Assembly: GCF_040529335.1 (NCBI RefSeq)
Contig: NZ_CP159534.1
Span: 4,712,001 to 4,776,000, forward strand
Length of the DNA: 64,000 nt
Direction of reading: 5' to 3'
DNA from: Streptomyces sp. HUAS MG91
GTDB taxonomy: Bacteria; Actinomycetota; Actinomycetes; Streptomycetales; Streptomycetaceae
A program made the position numbers and the translations under genes. Positions within the stretch are counted from its first letter, which is position 1. Each line of letters starts with the position of its first letter. Below, piece by piece: positions 7,252-16,445 of the stretch. The notes beneath the pieces are model-generated. The model was not told the origin of the DNA. It made no database searches and was given only the letters and a program-made list of their open reading frames with translations.

Positions 7252-10200
7252 GTGAGCGTCAGCGAACCCGCGCCGGAGCCGTTCGGCACCGCCAGACTGC
7301 GGCGGGGCGTGCTGGACGCCTGGGCGGCCGGCGCCGCCCGGTTCCGGGAGGACGCCAACGCCGAGGAAGACCTCGCGCTCGGCGGCTACCGCGACCGCCT
7401 GGTCGTCGAACTCGCCCAGAACGCCGCCGACGCCGCCGCCCGAGCGGGAGCGCGGGGCCGCCTCGCGCTCACCCTGAAGGACGGCGTCCTCGCCGCCGCG
7501 AACACCGGCGCCCCCCTCGACGCGGCCGGCGTCGAGTCCCTGTCCACCCTGCGCGCCTCGGCGAAGCGGGACGACGCCGAGACCGCCACCGGCCGGTTCG
7601 GCGTCGGCTTCGCGGCCGTGCTCGCCGTCTCCGACGAACCCGCCGTCCTGGGCCGCACCGGCGGCGTCCGCTGGTCCCTGGCCGAAGCCCGGGACGCCGC
7701 CGCCGAAGCCGCCCTGACCAGCCCCGCGCTCGGCGACGAACTGCGCCGCCGCGACGGCCACGTCCCGCTGCTCAGGCTGCCGTTCCCGGCCGAGGGCCAG
7801 GCCCCCGACCCGTACGACACCGTCGTGGTGCTGCCGCTGCGCGACGCCGCCGCCGAGGCCCTCGCCGCCCGGCTGCTCGACGAGATCGACGACACGCTGC
7901 TGCTGGCCCTGCCGGGGCTCGCCGAGGTCACCGTCACCACCGACGCCGGCACCCGCACCCTGCGCCGCACCGCGCCGGACGCCACCACCCCGTACACCGT
8001 CATCACCGACGACGCCCGGGAGCCCGCCGCCCTGCGCTGGCGCACCGTCGGCCACCAGGGCCCGCTGGACGCCGTCCTGCTCGCCGACCGGCCCGTCGAG
8101 GAACGCCTCCGCCCGCACTGGTCCGTCACCTGGGCCGTGCCCGTCGACGACGACGGCGCCCCGCGACGGCCCGTCAGCGCCCCCGTGCTGCACGCCCCGA
8201 CGCCCAGCGACGAGCCGCTGGGCGTGCCCGCGCTGCTCATCGCCTCGTTCCCGCTGGACACCACCCGGCGGCACGTCGCGCCCGGCCCGCTCACCGACCA
8301 CCTCGTGCAGCGCGCCGCCGACGCCTACGCCGAACTCCTCGAAACCTGGCGCCCGGTGGGCCCCGGCATCCTCGACCTGGTCCCCGGCCCGCTCGGCAGG
8401 AGCGAACTGGACGGCGCCCTGCGCGCCGCCATCCTGGAACGCCTGCCCCGCACCCCCTTCCTGCCGCCCGTCCTCGCACCCGACGACGACGAGGACCGTC
8501 CCGAGGCCCTCAAGCCCCGGGACGCCGAGGTCGTCGAAGGGGCCGGCGCCGACACCGTGCGGGTCCTCGCCGACGTGCTGCCGAGCCTGCTGCCCGCCGG
8601 CCTCGAACGCCGTACCGAGCTGCGCACCCTCGGCGTCGCCCGGCTGCCGCTCACCGAGGCCGTCGACCGGCTCGCGGGCCTGGAGAAGGAGCCCGGCTGG
8701 TGGCGGCGGCTCTACGAGTCCCTGGCCGGCGTCGACCCCGACCGGCTCACCGGCCTGCCCGTGCCGCTCGCCGGGGGCCGCACCACCATCGGCCCGCGCC
8801 AGGTGCTGCTGCCCACCACCGAGGCCGCCGCCGTCCCCGGCGACGCGCTGGCCCGGCTCGGCCTGAAGGTCGCCCACCCGGACGCCGCCCACCCGCTCCT
8901 GGAGAAGCTGGGCGCCCTGCCCGCCACACCCCGCGCGGTCCTCACCACCCCGCAGGTCCGCGCGGCCGTCGCCGCCTCCCTCGACGACGAACCCGCCTGG
9001 GACGACGAAGGCGCCCTCGGCGCCGACGAGCTGGCGGACGTCGTGCTCACCCTGGTCCGCGACGCCCACCTCGACACCGGCGACGAACCCTGGCTCGGTG
9101 CCCTCGCCCTGCCCGACGAGGACGGCGAACTCGCCCCCGCCGCCGAACTCGTCCTCCCCGGCAGCCCGCTCGCCGGGGTCCTCCGTGAGGGTGAACTCCC
9201 GTATGTGGACGACGAATTCGCCGAGCGGTGGGGCGAGGGCCCGCTCGCCGCGTGCGGGGTGCTCGCCACGTTCGCCCTCGTCCGCGCCGGTGACGTCGTC
9301 CTCGACCCCGACGAACTCGACCCGCGGGACTCCGACTACCCCGAACCGGACGACCCGGGGCTGCTCGATGCCGTCGACGTGTGGTGCGAGGACGCGCTCG
9401 ACCGGCTGCCCGACACGCCCGTACCGCCGGTCGCCACCGAACTCGTCGCCGTACGGGACCTGGACCTCGTCGACGAGGACCGCTGGCCGCAGGCGCTCGC
9501 GCTGCTCGCCCGGCCGCCCCTGCGCGACGCCCTCACCCAGCCCGTCCGCGTGCTGCTGCCCGACGGCACCCACGAACTCGTCCGCCCGTACACGGCCTGG
9601 TGGCTGCGCGGCAATCCGGTGCTCGACGGCCGCCGCCCCGCCGGACTGCGCGCGGCGGGCGGCGACCCGCTGCTCGACGGGCTCTACGAGGACGTCGACG
9701 CCGCCGGTTTCGAGGACGAGCAGGTGCTGCGCGCCCTCGGAGTGCGCACCTCCGTCGCCGCCCTCCTCGACGAACCCGGCGGCGCCGCCGAACTCCTCGA
9801 CCGGCTCGCCGACCCGGACCGCCCGGTCGGGCCCGCCCAACTGCACGCCATCTACGGTCTGCTGGCCGACCTCGACCCCGAACAGGTGACGCTGCCGGAC
9901 GAGTTGCGGGCCGTGCGGGACGGCGAGGTCGTCGTGGCCGACGCCGCCGACGCGCTGGTCGCCGACGCCCCCGACCTGATCCCGCTGGCCGGCGGGCTGC
10001 CGCTGCTGCCGGTCGCCCCGGCCCGTGCGGCCGAACTCGCCGAGCTGTTCCAGGTGCGGCGCCTCAGCGAGGCCGTCGCCGCCGAGCCGACCGGCACCGA
10101 CCCCACCGAGCACCCCGTGCCCGACTCCGTCCGCACGCTGCTGGGGGCGGCGACCCCGGCCACGTATCTGGAGTACGAGGAGCTGTACGTCGGCGGGGCC

Positions 10201-10374
10201 GAGGCCGACTGGCGGCGCACCGCGGACGGCACCGTGCACGCCGCGACCCTGGAGGGGGTCGCCGCCGGGCTCGCCTGGGCGGCGGGGCAGTGGCCGCGCC
10301 GGTTCGAGGTGGCCGCGCTCCTGGAGGACCCGTCCCGGACCGGCGAGTTGGCGCGGGACCGCTGGTTCGACTGA
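7252..10374 (+). CDS. Sacsin/Hsp90-type GHKL ATPase protein
   Basis: A 1040-residue protein. Residues about 35-190 form a GHKL (Bergerat) ATPase domain like that of sacsin. RLVVELAQNAADAAARAG is the N-box with its Asn. VLAAANTGAPLDAAGVESL is the G1 region, but Thr stands where the adenine-binding Asp (N-D-G) is expected. ATGRFGVGFAAVLAVSDEP is the G2 lid with GxFGxGF. The rest is Leu/Asp/Arg-rich with no named domain and no membrane helix. The family is described as molecular chaperone-like; the true client or role is unknown. GTG at 7252 has GGAG upstream (GCCAGAGGAGTGCACCC). The gene stands alone after a repeat copy. Confidence 0.8.
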   Translation: MSVSEPAPEPFGTARLRRGVLDAWAAGAARFREDANAEEDLALGGYRDRLVVELAQNAADAAARAGARGRLALTLKDGVLAAANTGAPLDAAGVESLSTLRASAKRDDAETATGRFGVGFAAVLAVSDEPAVLGRTGGVRWSLAEARDAAAEAALTSPALGDELRRRDGHVPLLRLPFPAEGQAPDPYDTVVVLPLRDAAAEALAARLLDEIDDTLLLALPGLAEVTVTTDAGTRTLRRTAPDATTPYTVITDDAREPAALRWRTVGHQGPLDAVLLADRPVEERLRPHWSVTWAVPVDDDGAPRRPVSAPVLHAPTPSDEPLGVPALLIASFPLDTTRRHVAPGPLTDHLVQRAADAYAELLETWRPVGPGILDLVPGPLGRSELDGALRAAILERLPRTPFLPPVLAPDDDEDRPEALKPRDAEVVEGAGADTVRVLADVLPSLLPAGLERRTELRTLGVARLPLTEAVDRLAGLEKEPGWWRRLYESLAGVDPDRLTGLPVPLAGGRTTIGPRQVLLPTTEAAAVPGDALARLGLKVAHPDAAHPLLEKLGALPATPRAVLTTPQVRAAVAASLDDEPAWDDEGALGADELADVVLTLVRDAHLDTGDEPWLGALALPDEDGELAPAAELVLPGSPLAGVLREGELPYVDDEFAERWGEGPLAACGVLATFALVRAGDVVLDPDELDPRDSDYPEPDDPGLLDAVDVWCEDALDRLPDTPVPPVATELVAVRDLDLVDEDRWPQALALLARPPLRDALTQPVRVLLPDGTHELVRPYTAWWLRGNPVLDGRRPAGLRAAGGDPLLDGLYEDVDAAGFEDEQVLRALGVRTSVAALLDEPGGAAELLDRLADPDRPVGPAQLHAIYGLLADLDPEQVTLPDELRAVRDGEVVVADAADALVADAPDLIPLAGGLPLLPVAPARAAELAELFQVRRLSEAVAAEPTGTDPTEHPVPDSVRTLLGAATPATYLEYEELYVGGAEADWRRTADGTVHAATLEGVAAGLAWAAGQWPRRFEVAALLEDPSRTGELARDRWFD

Positions 10375-10482
10375 GCCCGCACTCCGCTGAGACGTAGATC
10401 ACTTCCGGTATGGGGGATTCCGTACAACCTGTCGCCTGTGCCACCGGTCTATTTCGCGAGTCAACAGACTCCTAGACCTCTT

Positions 10483-10517
10483 GGGACCCGCGTGATGGCA
10501 TCCGCACCGCGGGTCCC
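10483..10517 (+). promoter_or_regulatory. Perfect 10-bp hairpin in the leader of the secreted-protein gene
   Basis: GGGACCCGCG at 10483-10492 is perfectly complementary to CGCGGGTCCC at 10508-10517, with a 15-base loop. It ends 21 bases before the ATG at 10539 and is followed by CTTCTCC. It could stabilise the mRNA 5' end, attenuate transcription, or end a transcript from the upstream gene. Confidence 0.6.
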
Positions 10518-10538
10518 CTTCTCCACTGTGGGGAACAC

Positions 10539-11426
10539 ATGCGCATTCGTGCCACCGCGGCCGCCGTGACGGTCTCCGGCGCCCTTGCCCTCACCGCGTT
10601 CGCCGTCCCGGCGCAGGCGGACGGCGACTCGGCCCGCTCGGCCTTCGCCCAGGCCAAGGCCGAGCTGAAGGCCGGTCACGCCACCGCCTTCTCCGCGCGG
10701 TCCGCCGCCGGCGACGACGACCAGTACGGCGACACGGCCATCTCGAAGATCGTCATCAACGGCGGCAAGGACGTCGTCCTCGGCACCACCAAGGCGACCA
10801 CGGTCAAGGTGACCTTCCAGGCCACGGATGACTCGGGCATCGACGCCAAGTCCCCCTTCGGCGTGCTCTACCACGGGGCCGACGTCGCCTCGTCGGACGC
10901 GGGCACCGTCTCGAACGAGGACGGGGAGACGACCACGTCCTGCAAGACCGTGAACGCGACCACGTCGAACTGCACTCTCACCTTCCCGCTCGACCCGCAG
11001 TTCGACCTGCGCAACTTCGCGGCCGGCAAGTGGAAGGCCGCCATTCTGGTGGTCGGCAAGGACGGTGACTTCTCGGCCCCCGAGAACGCCAAGACGTTCA
11101 GCGTGAAGCGCTACGCCAAGCTGAGCACCAACGCCACCCCCGAGCCCATTGCCAAGGGCAAGACCCTCACCGTCAAGGGCGCCCTGACCCGTGCGAACTG
11201 GGACACCAGCAAGTACGCGGGCTACACCAAGCAGAAGGTCACCCTGCAGTTCCGCAAGAAGACCTCCAGCAACTACACCACCCTGAAGACGGTCACCTCG
11301 GACACCAAGGGCAACCTGAGCACCACGGTGAAGGCGTCCGCCGACGGCTACTTCCGCTACAAGTTCGCGGGTACGTCCACGACCCCGGCCGTGACGTCCA
11401 CCAGCGACTTCGTCGACGTCCGCTGA
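10539..11426 (+). CDS. Secreted protein with beta-sandwich repeats
   Basis: A 295-residue protein. MRIRATAAAVTVSGALALTAFAVPAQA is a clear Sec signal peptide with an AxA cleavage site near residue 27. The mature part is rich in Thr, Lys and Asp. It has two beta-type regions: a first (about 60-190) with a Cys pair (TSCKTVNATTSNCTL), and a second (about 195-295) that looks like an Ig/Big-like repeat (KGKTLTVKGALTRANW... KVTLQFRKK... GYFRYKFAGT). Such repeats occur in secreted Streptomyces proteins of unknown function. No catalytic motif is seen. A 10-bp hairpin lies in its leader. Confidence 0.85.
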   Translation: MRIRATAAAVTVSGALALTAFAVPAQADGDSARSAFAQAKAELKAGHATAFSARSAAGDDDQYGDTAISKIVINGGKDVVLGTTKATTVKVTFQATDDSGIDAKSPFGVLYHGADVASSDAGTVSNEDGETTTSCKTVNATTSNCTLTFPLDPQFDLRNFAAGKWKAAILVVGKDGDFSAPENAKTFSVKRYAKLSTNATPEPIAKGKTLTVKGALTRANWDTSKYAGYTKQKVTLQFRKKTSSNYTTLKTVTSDTKGNLSTTVKASADGYFRYKFAGTSTTPAVTSTSDFVDVR

Positions 11427-11445
11427 ATCTCCCGCTGATCAGCCG

Positions 11446-13860
11446 CTAGACGGGGAAGCGGCGGCCGACCCACCTCCACAGGAGTTCGAGGACGGCCGCC
11501 GCCACCACCGAGACACCCACCGCGGTCCACGGCATCACGTCGCCGACGAGCTTCAGGGCGAAGAAGTCCTGGAGCCACGGCACGACCAGGACCAGCAGGA
11601 AGCCCAGGCCCATCGCCGCCACCAGGCAGATCCGCCACCAGGTGTAGGGGCGGGCGATGATGGCCAGCACCCACATCGAGATCAGGAACAGCGTCAGCGT
11701 CGCGGCGCTGGTCTCGGCGTTCAGCGCGTCGGAGCCCGTGTAGTAGTGCCGGGCCACCATGTACATCACGAACGTCGCGACGGCGGCGACGACACCGCCC
11801 GGGATCGCGTACCGCATCACGCGTTTCACGAAGTGCGGCTTGGCCCGTTCCTTGTTGGGCGCGAGCGCGAGGAAGAACGCGGGGACGCCGATGGTCAGCG
11901 TCGACAGCAGCGTCAGGTGCCGGGGCAGGAACGGGTACTCGACCTGGAAGCAGACCACCAGCAGCGCGAGCAGCACCGAGTAGACCGTCTTGACCAGGAA
12001 CAGCGTCGCCACCCGCGTGATGTTGCCGATGACCCGGCGGCCCTCGGCGACCACCGAGGGCAGCGTCGCGAAGCTGTTGTCGAGCAGCACGATCTGCGCG
12101 ACCGCCCGGGTGGCCTCGGAGCCCGAGCCCATCGAGACGCCGATGTCGGCGTCCTTGAGGGCCAGCACGTCGTTCACGCCGTCGCCCGTCATCGCGACCG
12201 TGTGCCCGTGCGACTGGAGCGCCGCGACCATGTCCCGCTTCTGCTGCGGGGTGACCCGGCCGAACACCGTGCCCTCGTCGAGCGCGTCCGCCATCTCGCT
12301 CTGCTCGGTCGGCAGGGTACGGGCGTCGACCGTGTTCTCGGCGCCGGGCAGGTCCAGCTTGGCGGCGACGGCGCCGACCGACACCGCGTTGTCCCCGGAG
12401 ATGACCTTGGCCTTGACGTCCTGCTCGGCGAAGTAGCGCAGGGTGTCACCGGCGTCGGGGCGCAGCCGCTGCTCCAGGACGACGAGGGCGGCCGGTTCGG
12501 CGCCGTCCTTCACCGCCGGATCGGCGAGGCTGTCGTGGCCCTTGCCGACGCGGGCGAGCAGCAGGACCCGCAGCCCCTGCCGGTTCAGCTCGTCGACCTC
12601 GGCGAGCGCCGGGTCGCCCTGCGGGAGCAGCACGTCGGGGGCGCCGAGCAGCCAGGCGCTGGACGTCCCGTCGCCCTCGCTGAAGGCCGCGCCGCTGTAC
12701 TTGCGGGCCGACGAGAAGGGCAGCGCCTCGGTGCAGCGCCACTCCTCGGCGGCCGGGTAGGCGTCGATGACGGCCTGGAGGGAGGCGTTCGGGCGCGGGT
12801 CGGACTCGCCGAGCGCGCCGAGCACCTGGGCGACGTACTCCTCGCCGAAGGCCGTGCCGTCCAGCGGGCGCACCTCGGAGACGTCCATGCCGCCCTCGGT
12901 GAGCGTGCCCGTCTTGTCGAGGCAGACCGTGTCGACGCGGGCCAGTCCCTCGATCGCCGGGAGTTCCTGGACGAGGCACTGTTTCCGGCCGAGCCGGATG
13001 ACGCCGATCGCGAAGGCGACCGAGGTGAGCAGCACGAGCCCTTCGGGGACCATGGGGACGATGCCGCCCACGGTGCGCGCGACGGAGTCCTTGAAACCGT
13101 GCTCCTTGACGACCAACTGGCTGATGACCAGGCCGATCGCGGTCGGGATCATCATCCACTGGACGTACTTGAGGATGGTGGAGATGCCGCTGCGCAGCTC
13201 GGACTGGACGAGCGTGAAGCGGCTCGCCTCCTCGGCCAGCTGCGCCGCGTACGCCTCGCGGCCCACCTTCGTCGCGGTGAACGCGCCGCCGCCCGCGACC
13301 ACGAACGAGCCCGACATCACCGGGTCGCCCGGCTGCTTCACGACCGGGTCGGCCTCGCCGGTCAGCAGCGACTCGTCGATCTCCAGGCCGTCGGCCTCGG
13401 CGCACTCGCCGTCCACGACGATCTTGTCGCCGGGGCCGATCTCGATGAGGTCGCCGAGCACGATCTCGGAGGTGGAGACGGCGGTGGCGACGCCGTCGCG
13501 GCGGACCGTGGGCTTGGCCTCGCCGATCACCGCGAGGGAGTCGAGGGTCTTCTTCGCCCGCCACTCCTGGATGATGCCGATGCCGGTGTTGGCCAGGATC
13601 ACGTAGCCGAAGAGGCTGTCCTGGAACGGGGCGACGGCCAGCATGATCAGCCAGAGCACACCGATGATCGCGTTGAACCGGGTGAAGACGTTGGCCCGGA
13701 CGATCTCGCCGAGCGAGCGGGAGCTGCGCAGCGGGACGTCGTTGACCTCGCCGCGGCTGCGGCGCTCCTCGACCTCGGCGCTGGTCAGGCCCGTCGCCCT
13801 GCCCGGAAGGGGGACCGGGTGCACCGGGTCGAGCTCGGCGCCGGCGTCGATGTGCGTCAT
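11446..13860 (-). CDS. P-type cation-transporting ATPase (CtpE-like)
   Basis: An 804-residue P-type ATPase. DKTGTLTEGG holds the phosphorylated Asp. LTGEADPVV is the actuator loop, VPEGLVLL is the membrane ion-site motif (PEGL type), and MTGDGVNDVLALKDADIGVSMG is the hinge that binds magnesium. About ten membrane segments are seen: pairs near residues 60-100 and 245-290, and six at the C-terminus. No N-terminal heavy-metal domain (CxxC) and no CPC motif are present, so it is not a Cu/Zn pump. The PEGLVLL pattern and order resemble mycobacterial CtpE, linked to calcium uptake; the ion is therefore an inference. Its end converges closely on the secreted-protein gene. Confidence 0.9.
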   Translation of the reverse strand: MTHIDAGAELDPVHPVPLPGRATGLTSAEVEERRSRGEVNDVPLRSSRSLGEIVRANVFTRFNAIIGVLWLIMLAVAPFQDSLFGYVILANTGIGIIQEWRAKKTLDSLAVIGEAKPTVRRDGVATAVSTSEIVLGDLIEIGPGDKIVVDGECAEADGLEIDESLLTGEADPVVKQPGDPVMSGSFVVAGGGAFTATKVGREAYAAQLAEEASRFTLVQSELRSGISTILKYVQWMMIPTAIGLVISQLVVKEHGFKDSVARTVGGIVPMVPEGLVLLTSVAFAIGVIRLGRKQCLVQELPAIEGLARVDTVCLDKTGTLTEGGMDVSEVRPLDGTAFGEEYVAQVLGALGESDPRPNASLQAVIDAYPAAEEWRCTEALPFSSARKYSGAAFSEGDGTSSAWLLGAPDVLLPQGDPALAEVDELNRQGLRVLLLARVGKGHDSLADPAVKDGAEPAALVVLEQRLRPDAGDTLRYFAEQDVKAKVISGDNAVSVGAVAAKLDLPGAENTVDARTLPTEQSEMADALDEGTVFGRVTPQQKRDMVAALQSHGHTVAMTGDGVNDVLALKDADIGVSMGSGSEATRAVAQIVLLDNSFATLPSVVAEGRRVIGNITRVATLFLVKTVYSVLLALLVVCFQVEYPFLPRHLTLLSTLTIGVPAFFLALAPNKERAKPHFVKRVMRYAIPGGVVAAVATFVMYMVARHYYTGSDALNAETSAATLTLFLISMWVLAIIARPYTWWRICLVAAMGLGFLLVLVVPWLQDFFALKLVGDVMPWTAVGVSVVAAAVLELLWRWVGRRFPV

Positions 13861-13973
13861 GTCTCCGACGGTACGGGGGGATCGGGGGGTTCACCCCTTG
13901 GGCGGGGCGGAGATCCGACCTGGGGAGGACGCATGTCCTCCGGGGGGTGTAGGGGACGTCGGCGGGTGCGGGT

Positions 13974-14095
13974 CCGGTGGGGGCTGGTCGCGCAGTTCCC
14001 CGCGCCCCTGAGATGCGCACTTCGTGCGGCATCTCATCAGGGCCCCTGAGCGAGCGGAGCTCGCGTCAGGGGCGCGGGGAACTGCGCGACCAGCC
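13974..14095. repeat. Dispersed palindromic repeat, copy 4 (tandem gap)
   Basis: The left arm is TGGTCGCGCAGTTCCCCGCG with CCCCTGAG; the right arm ends GCGCGGGGAACTGCGCGACC. The two internal hairpins differ: GAGATGCGCACttcGTGCGGCATCTC, then GAGCGAGCggaGCTCGC. It lies between the ATPase and DUF2530 genes, both on the minus strand. Confidence 0.95.
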
Positions 14096-14128
14096 ACGAC
14101 GGTGGCGCGGGTGGAGAACTGCCCGGTG

Positions 14129-14392
14129 TCAGTCGGAGACGGTGGCGGCGGCGCGCTTCAGTGCCGCGTCGCGGCCGCGGACGTACCAGATGCCGAGCAG
14201 GCCGAGACCGCCGCCGGCCAGGCAGGTCCAGACCCACCACGTGTGCCCGTGATCGTCGAACCAGCCGTAGAACGGCAGCTGTACGAGGAAGAGGACGAAC
14301 CACAGGATCGTGCCGCCCGTGATGGTGGCGACGACCGGCCCCTCAAGGGGTTCCGGCGCCTCGTGCTTGGGTGTCCACTTCGCCATGAGCAC
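14129..14392 (-). CDS. DUF2530-like small membrane protein
   Basis: An 87-residue protein with two transmembrane segments (about 23-43, TGGTILWFVLFLVQLPF, and 52-70, WWVWTCLAGGGLGLLGIWYV). A short His/Asp loop joins them and the tail is basic (RGRDAALKRAA). This matches the DUF2530 pattern of actinobacteria, for which no role is known. The start is GTG at 14392 or ATG at 14386; GGAGG lies 12 bases before the GTG. It is divergent from the purine permease gene. Confidence 0.75.
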   Translation of the reverse strand: MLMAKWTPKHEAPEPLEGPVVATITGGTILWFVLFLVQLPFYGWFDDHGHTWWVWTCLAGGGLGLLGIWYVRGRDAALKRAAATVSD

Positions 14393-14438
14393 AGCTTAAC
14401 GACACCTCCGAAACCCCTCACAGCCCCCGCCCCCCAAG

Positions 14439-14568
14439 GGTCTACGCGCGGAGATAGCGATTTCCGGCTCATATGTTCATACTGAAACGGCCTGAGAATG
14501 GCTACTTCTGTTCGTACGAAACACCAATGGGAGCGTCGGGGAACCCCGCTGGTGGTCACGCGTAGACC
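14439..14568. promoter_or_regulatory. Widely spaced perfect 10-bp inverted repeat before the purine permease
   Basis: GGTCTACGCG at 14439-14448 and its exact reverse complement CGCGTAGACC at 14559-14568 flank 110 bases of relatively AT-rich promoter DNA in the divergent gap. The second copy is 54 bases before the permease ATG. Two half-sites at this distance suit a looping repressor or two sites for one regulator. I do not know a regulator with this site. Confidence 0.45.
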
Positions 14569-14622
14569 AGACTTGATCACATCCTGCCCACTGGGCACCG
14601 CTGAATACCGCTGAGGTCATCC

Positions 14623-16068
14623 ATGTCCAGTTCGGCCACCGCCCCGGTCGATGTCAACGAGCAGCCGCCGCAGCCCAAGAACGGGCTGGACCGCTACTTC
14701 AAGATCTCCGAGCGCGGTTCGACCGTCCCCCGTGAGATCCGTGGTGGCCTCGCCACGTTCTTCGCGATGGCCTACATCATCGTGCTGAACCCGATCATCC
14801 TCGGCAGCGCGAAGGACATGTACGGGCACCAGCTCGACAACGGCCAGCTGGTCACCGCGACCGCCCTGACCGCCGCCTTCACCACGCTGCTCATGGGCGT
14901 CATCGGCAACGTGCCGATCGCGCTCGCCGCCGGTCTCGGCGTGAACACCGTCGTCGCGCTCCAGCTCGCCCCGCGCATGTCGTGGCCGGACGCGATGGGC
15001 ATGGTCGTCCTCGCGGGCTTCGTGGTGATGATCCTGGTCGCCACCGGTCTGCGCGAGCGCGTCATGAACGCCGTGCCACTCAGCCTGCGCAAGGGCATCG
15101 CGATCGGCATCGGCCTGTTCATCATGCTGATCGGTCTCGTCGACTCCGGCTTCGTGAGCCGTATCCCGGACGCCGCGCACACCACCGTGCCGCTCCAGCT
15201 CGGCGCCGACGGTCACCTGAACGGGTGGCCGGTCCTCATCTTCGTCATCGGCGTGCTGCTGACCCTCGCCCTGCTGGTCCGCAAGGTGCCGGGCGCGATC
15301 CTGATCTCGATCGTCGTCATGACCGTCGCCGCGGTGATCGTCAACGCCGTCGCCAAGATCCCGTCCTGGGGCCTGACCACCCCGAAGTGGCCGGGCAACC
15401 CGGTCGCGACCCCCGACTTCGGGCTCGTCGGCAAGGTCAGCCTGTTCGGCGGCTTCGAGAAGGTCGGCATCCTCACCGGTGTCCTCTTCGTCTTCACCGT
15501 GCTGCTGTCCTGCTTCTTCGACGCCATGGGCACGATCATGGGCATCAGCGACGAGGCGCACCTGACCGACGAGAACGGCCAGATGCCCGGCATGAACAAG
15601 GTGCTCTTCATCGACGGCATCGCGGTCGCCGCCGGCGGCGCCTCGTCCTCCTCCGCCACCACCTGCTTCGTGGAGTCCACGGCCGGTGTCGGTGAGGGCG
15701 CCCGTACGGGCCTGGCCAACGTCGTCACCGGCGCGCTCTTCGCCGTCGCGCTGTTCCTCACGCCGATCGCCACGATGGTCCCGTCCCAGGCGGCCACCCC
15801 CGCGCTGCTCGCGGTGGGCTTCCTGATCCTGTCGGGCGGCATCCGCGCGATCGACTGGGACGACTGGACGGTCGCCATCCCGGCCTTCATCACGATGCTG
15901 ATGATGCCGTTCACGTACTCGATCACCAACGGCATCGGCATGGGCTTCATCGCCTTCACCGTGCTGCGCGTGGTCGCGGGCCGGGCCAAGGAGGTGCCGG
16001 TCGCCATGTACGCCGTGTCGGCCGTGTTCGCCTTCTACTACCTGATGCCGGCTCTCGGCCTCACCTGA
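14623..16068 (+). CDS. NCS2 family guanine/hypoxanthine permease (AzgA type)
   Basis: A 481-residue membrane protein with 12-14 hydrophobic segments. The AzgA/GhxP signatures are present: LDRYFKISERGSTVPREIRGGLATFFAMAYIIVLNP at the start, then NVPIALAAGLGVNTVVA (the half-helix region with Gly-Asn) and FDAMGTIMGISDEA. SSSATTCFVESTAGVGEGARTGLANV holds the substrate-binding Glu/Ser motif (ESTAGVGEGGRTG in AzgA). It should import guanine or hypoxanthine by proton symport. Start ATG 14623 has GAGGTC upstream. It stands alone; no purine riboswitch sequence was recognised. Confidence 0.93.
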   Translation: MSSSATAPVDVNEQPPQPKNGLDRYFKISERGSTVPREIRGGLATFFAMAYIIVLNPIILGSAKDMYGHQLDNGQLVTATALTAAFTTLLMGVIGNVPIALAAGLGVNTVVALQLAPRMSWPDAMGMVVLAGFVVMILVATGLRERVMNAVPLSLRKGIAIGIGLFIMLIGLVDSGFVSRIPDAAHTTVPLQLGADGHLNGWPVLIFVIGVLLTLALLVRKVPGAILISIVVMTVAAVIVNAVAKIPSWGLTTPKWPGNPVATPDFGLVGKVSLFGGFEKVGILTGVLFVFTVLLSCFFDAMGTIMGISDEAHLTDENGQMPGMNKVLFIDGIAVAAGGASSSSATTCFVESTAGVGEGARTGLANVVTGALFAVALFLTPIATMVPSQAATPALLAVGFLILSGGIRAIDWDDWTVAIPAFITMLMMPFTYSITNGIGMGFIAFTVLRVVAGRAKEVPVAMYAVSAVFAFYYLMPALGLT

Positions 16069-16086
16069 TCCCCGTACCGGGGCGGC

Positions 16087-16269
16087 TCAGGCCGCCCCGT
16101 AGAACCTCTCCGTCTCCTCGACCGACGTCTTGAAGCGTTCGTCGAAGTCGTCACGAATGAGCGTCCGGACCACATAGTCCTGGACGCTCATTCCCCTTTT
16201 CGCGGCATGCCCCTTGAGACGGTCGAGCAGCTCACCGTCTATCCGCAGGCTGAGCACTGTCGATCCCAT
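16087..16269 (-). CDS. Orphan ribbon-helix-helix DNA-binding protein
   Basis: A 60-residue protein starting MGSTVLSLRIDGELLDRLKG. The beta-strand (TVLSLRI) followed by two helices (DGELLDRLKGHAAKRG, SVQDYVVRTLIRDDF) is the MetJ/Arc ribbon-helix-helix fold of antitoxin-like repressors. The C-terminal tail (DERFKTSVEETERFYG) is acidic-aromatic, as in tails that cover a toxin, but no toxin gene is next to it: the permease ends upstream and MarR starts on the other side. A longer start at 16326 is possible but its extra residues do not fit the fold. Confidence 0.75.
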   Translation of the reverse strand: MGSTVLSLRIDGELLDRLKGHAAKRGMSVQDYVVRTLIRDDFDERFKTSVEETERFYGAA

Positions 16270-16445
16270 GCGAACAGCGTCGCGGGGCGCCGCGCCCGGG
16301 CGTGTCACTTTCCGGATGCGGCTCACTCGTTTGAGTGACGCGAGGTTTCCGGACGCGTGGCGCGTGGTGCGGCTGCGCGGTGGGGGGCGTGGCGGGGATC
16401 ACGGCCAGGGGAGTGCCCCCGGGTGGTAGTTAGACACAGTAATGA

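Noticed and set aside
6775..10239. A 1154-codon minus-strand frame opposite the sacsin-type ATPase gene
   Set aside because: Same reason: it follows the codon pattern of the plus-strand gene, has no start with ribosome site and no motif.
11746..14049. A 767-codon plus-strand frame opposite the P-type ATPase gene
   Set aside because: Composition is a shadow of the ATPase (repeated DR/QR patterns), and the ATPase has all catalytic motifs.
14393..14622. Purine riboswitch before the NCS2 permease
   Set aside because: No purine aptamer core (conserved loop pair and junction) could be recognised; only the inverted repeat is supported.
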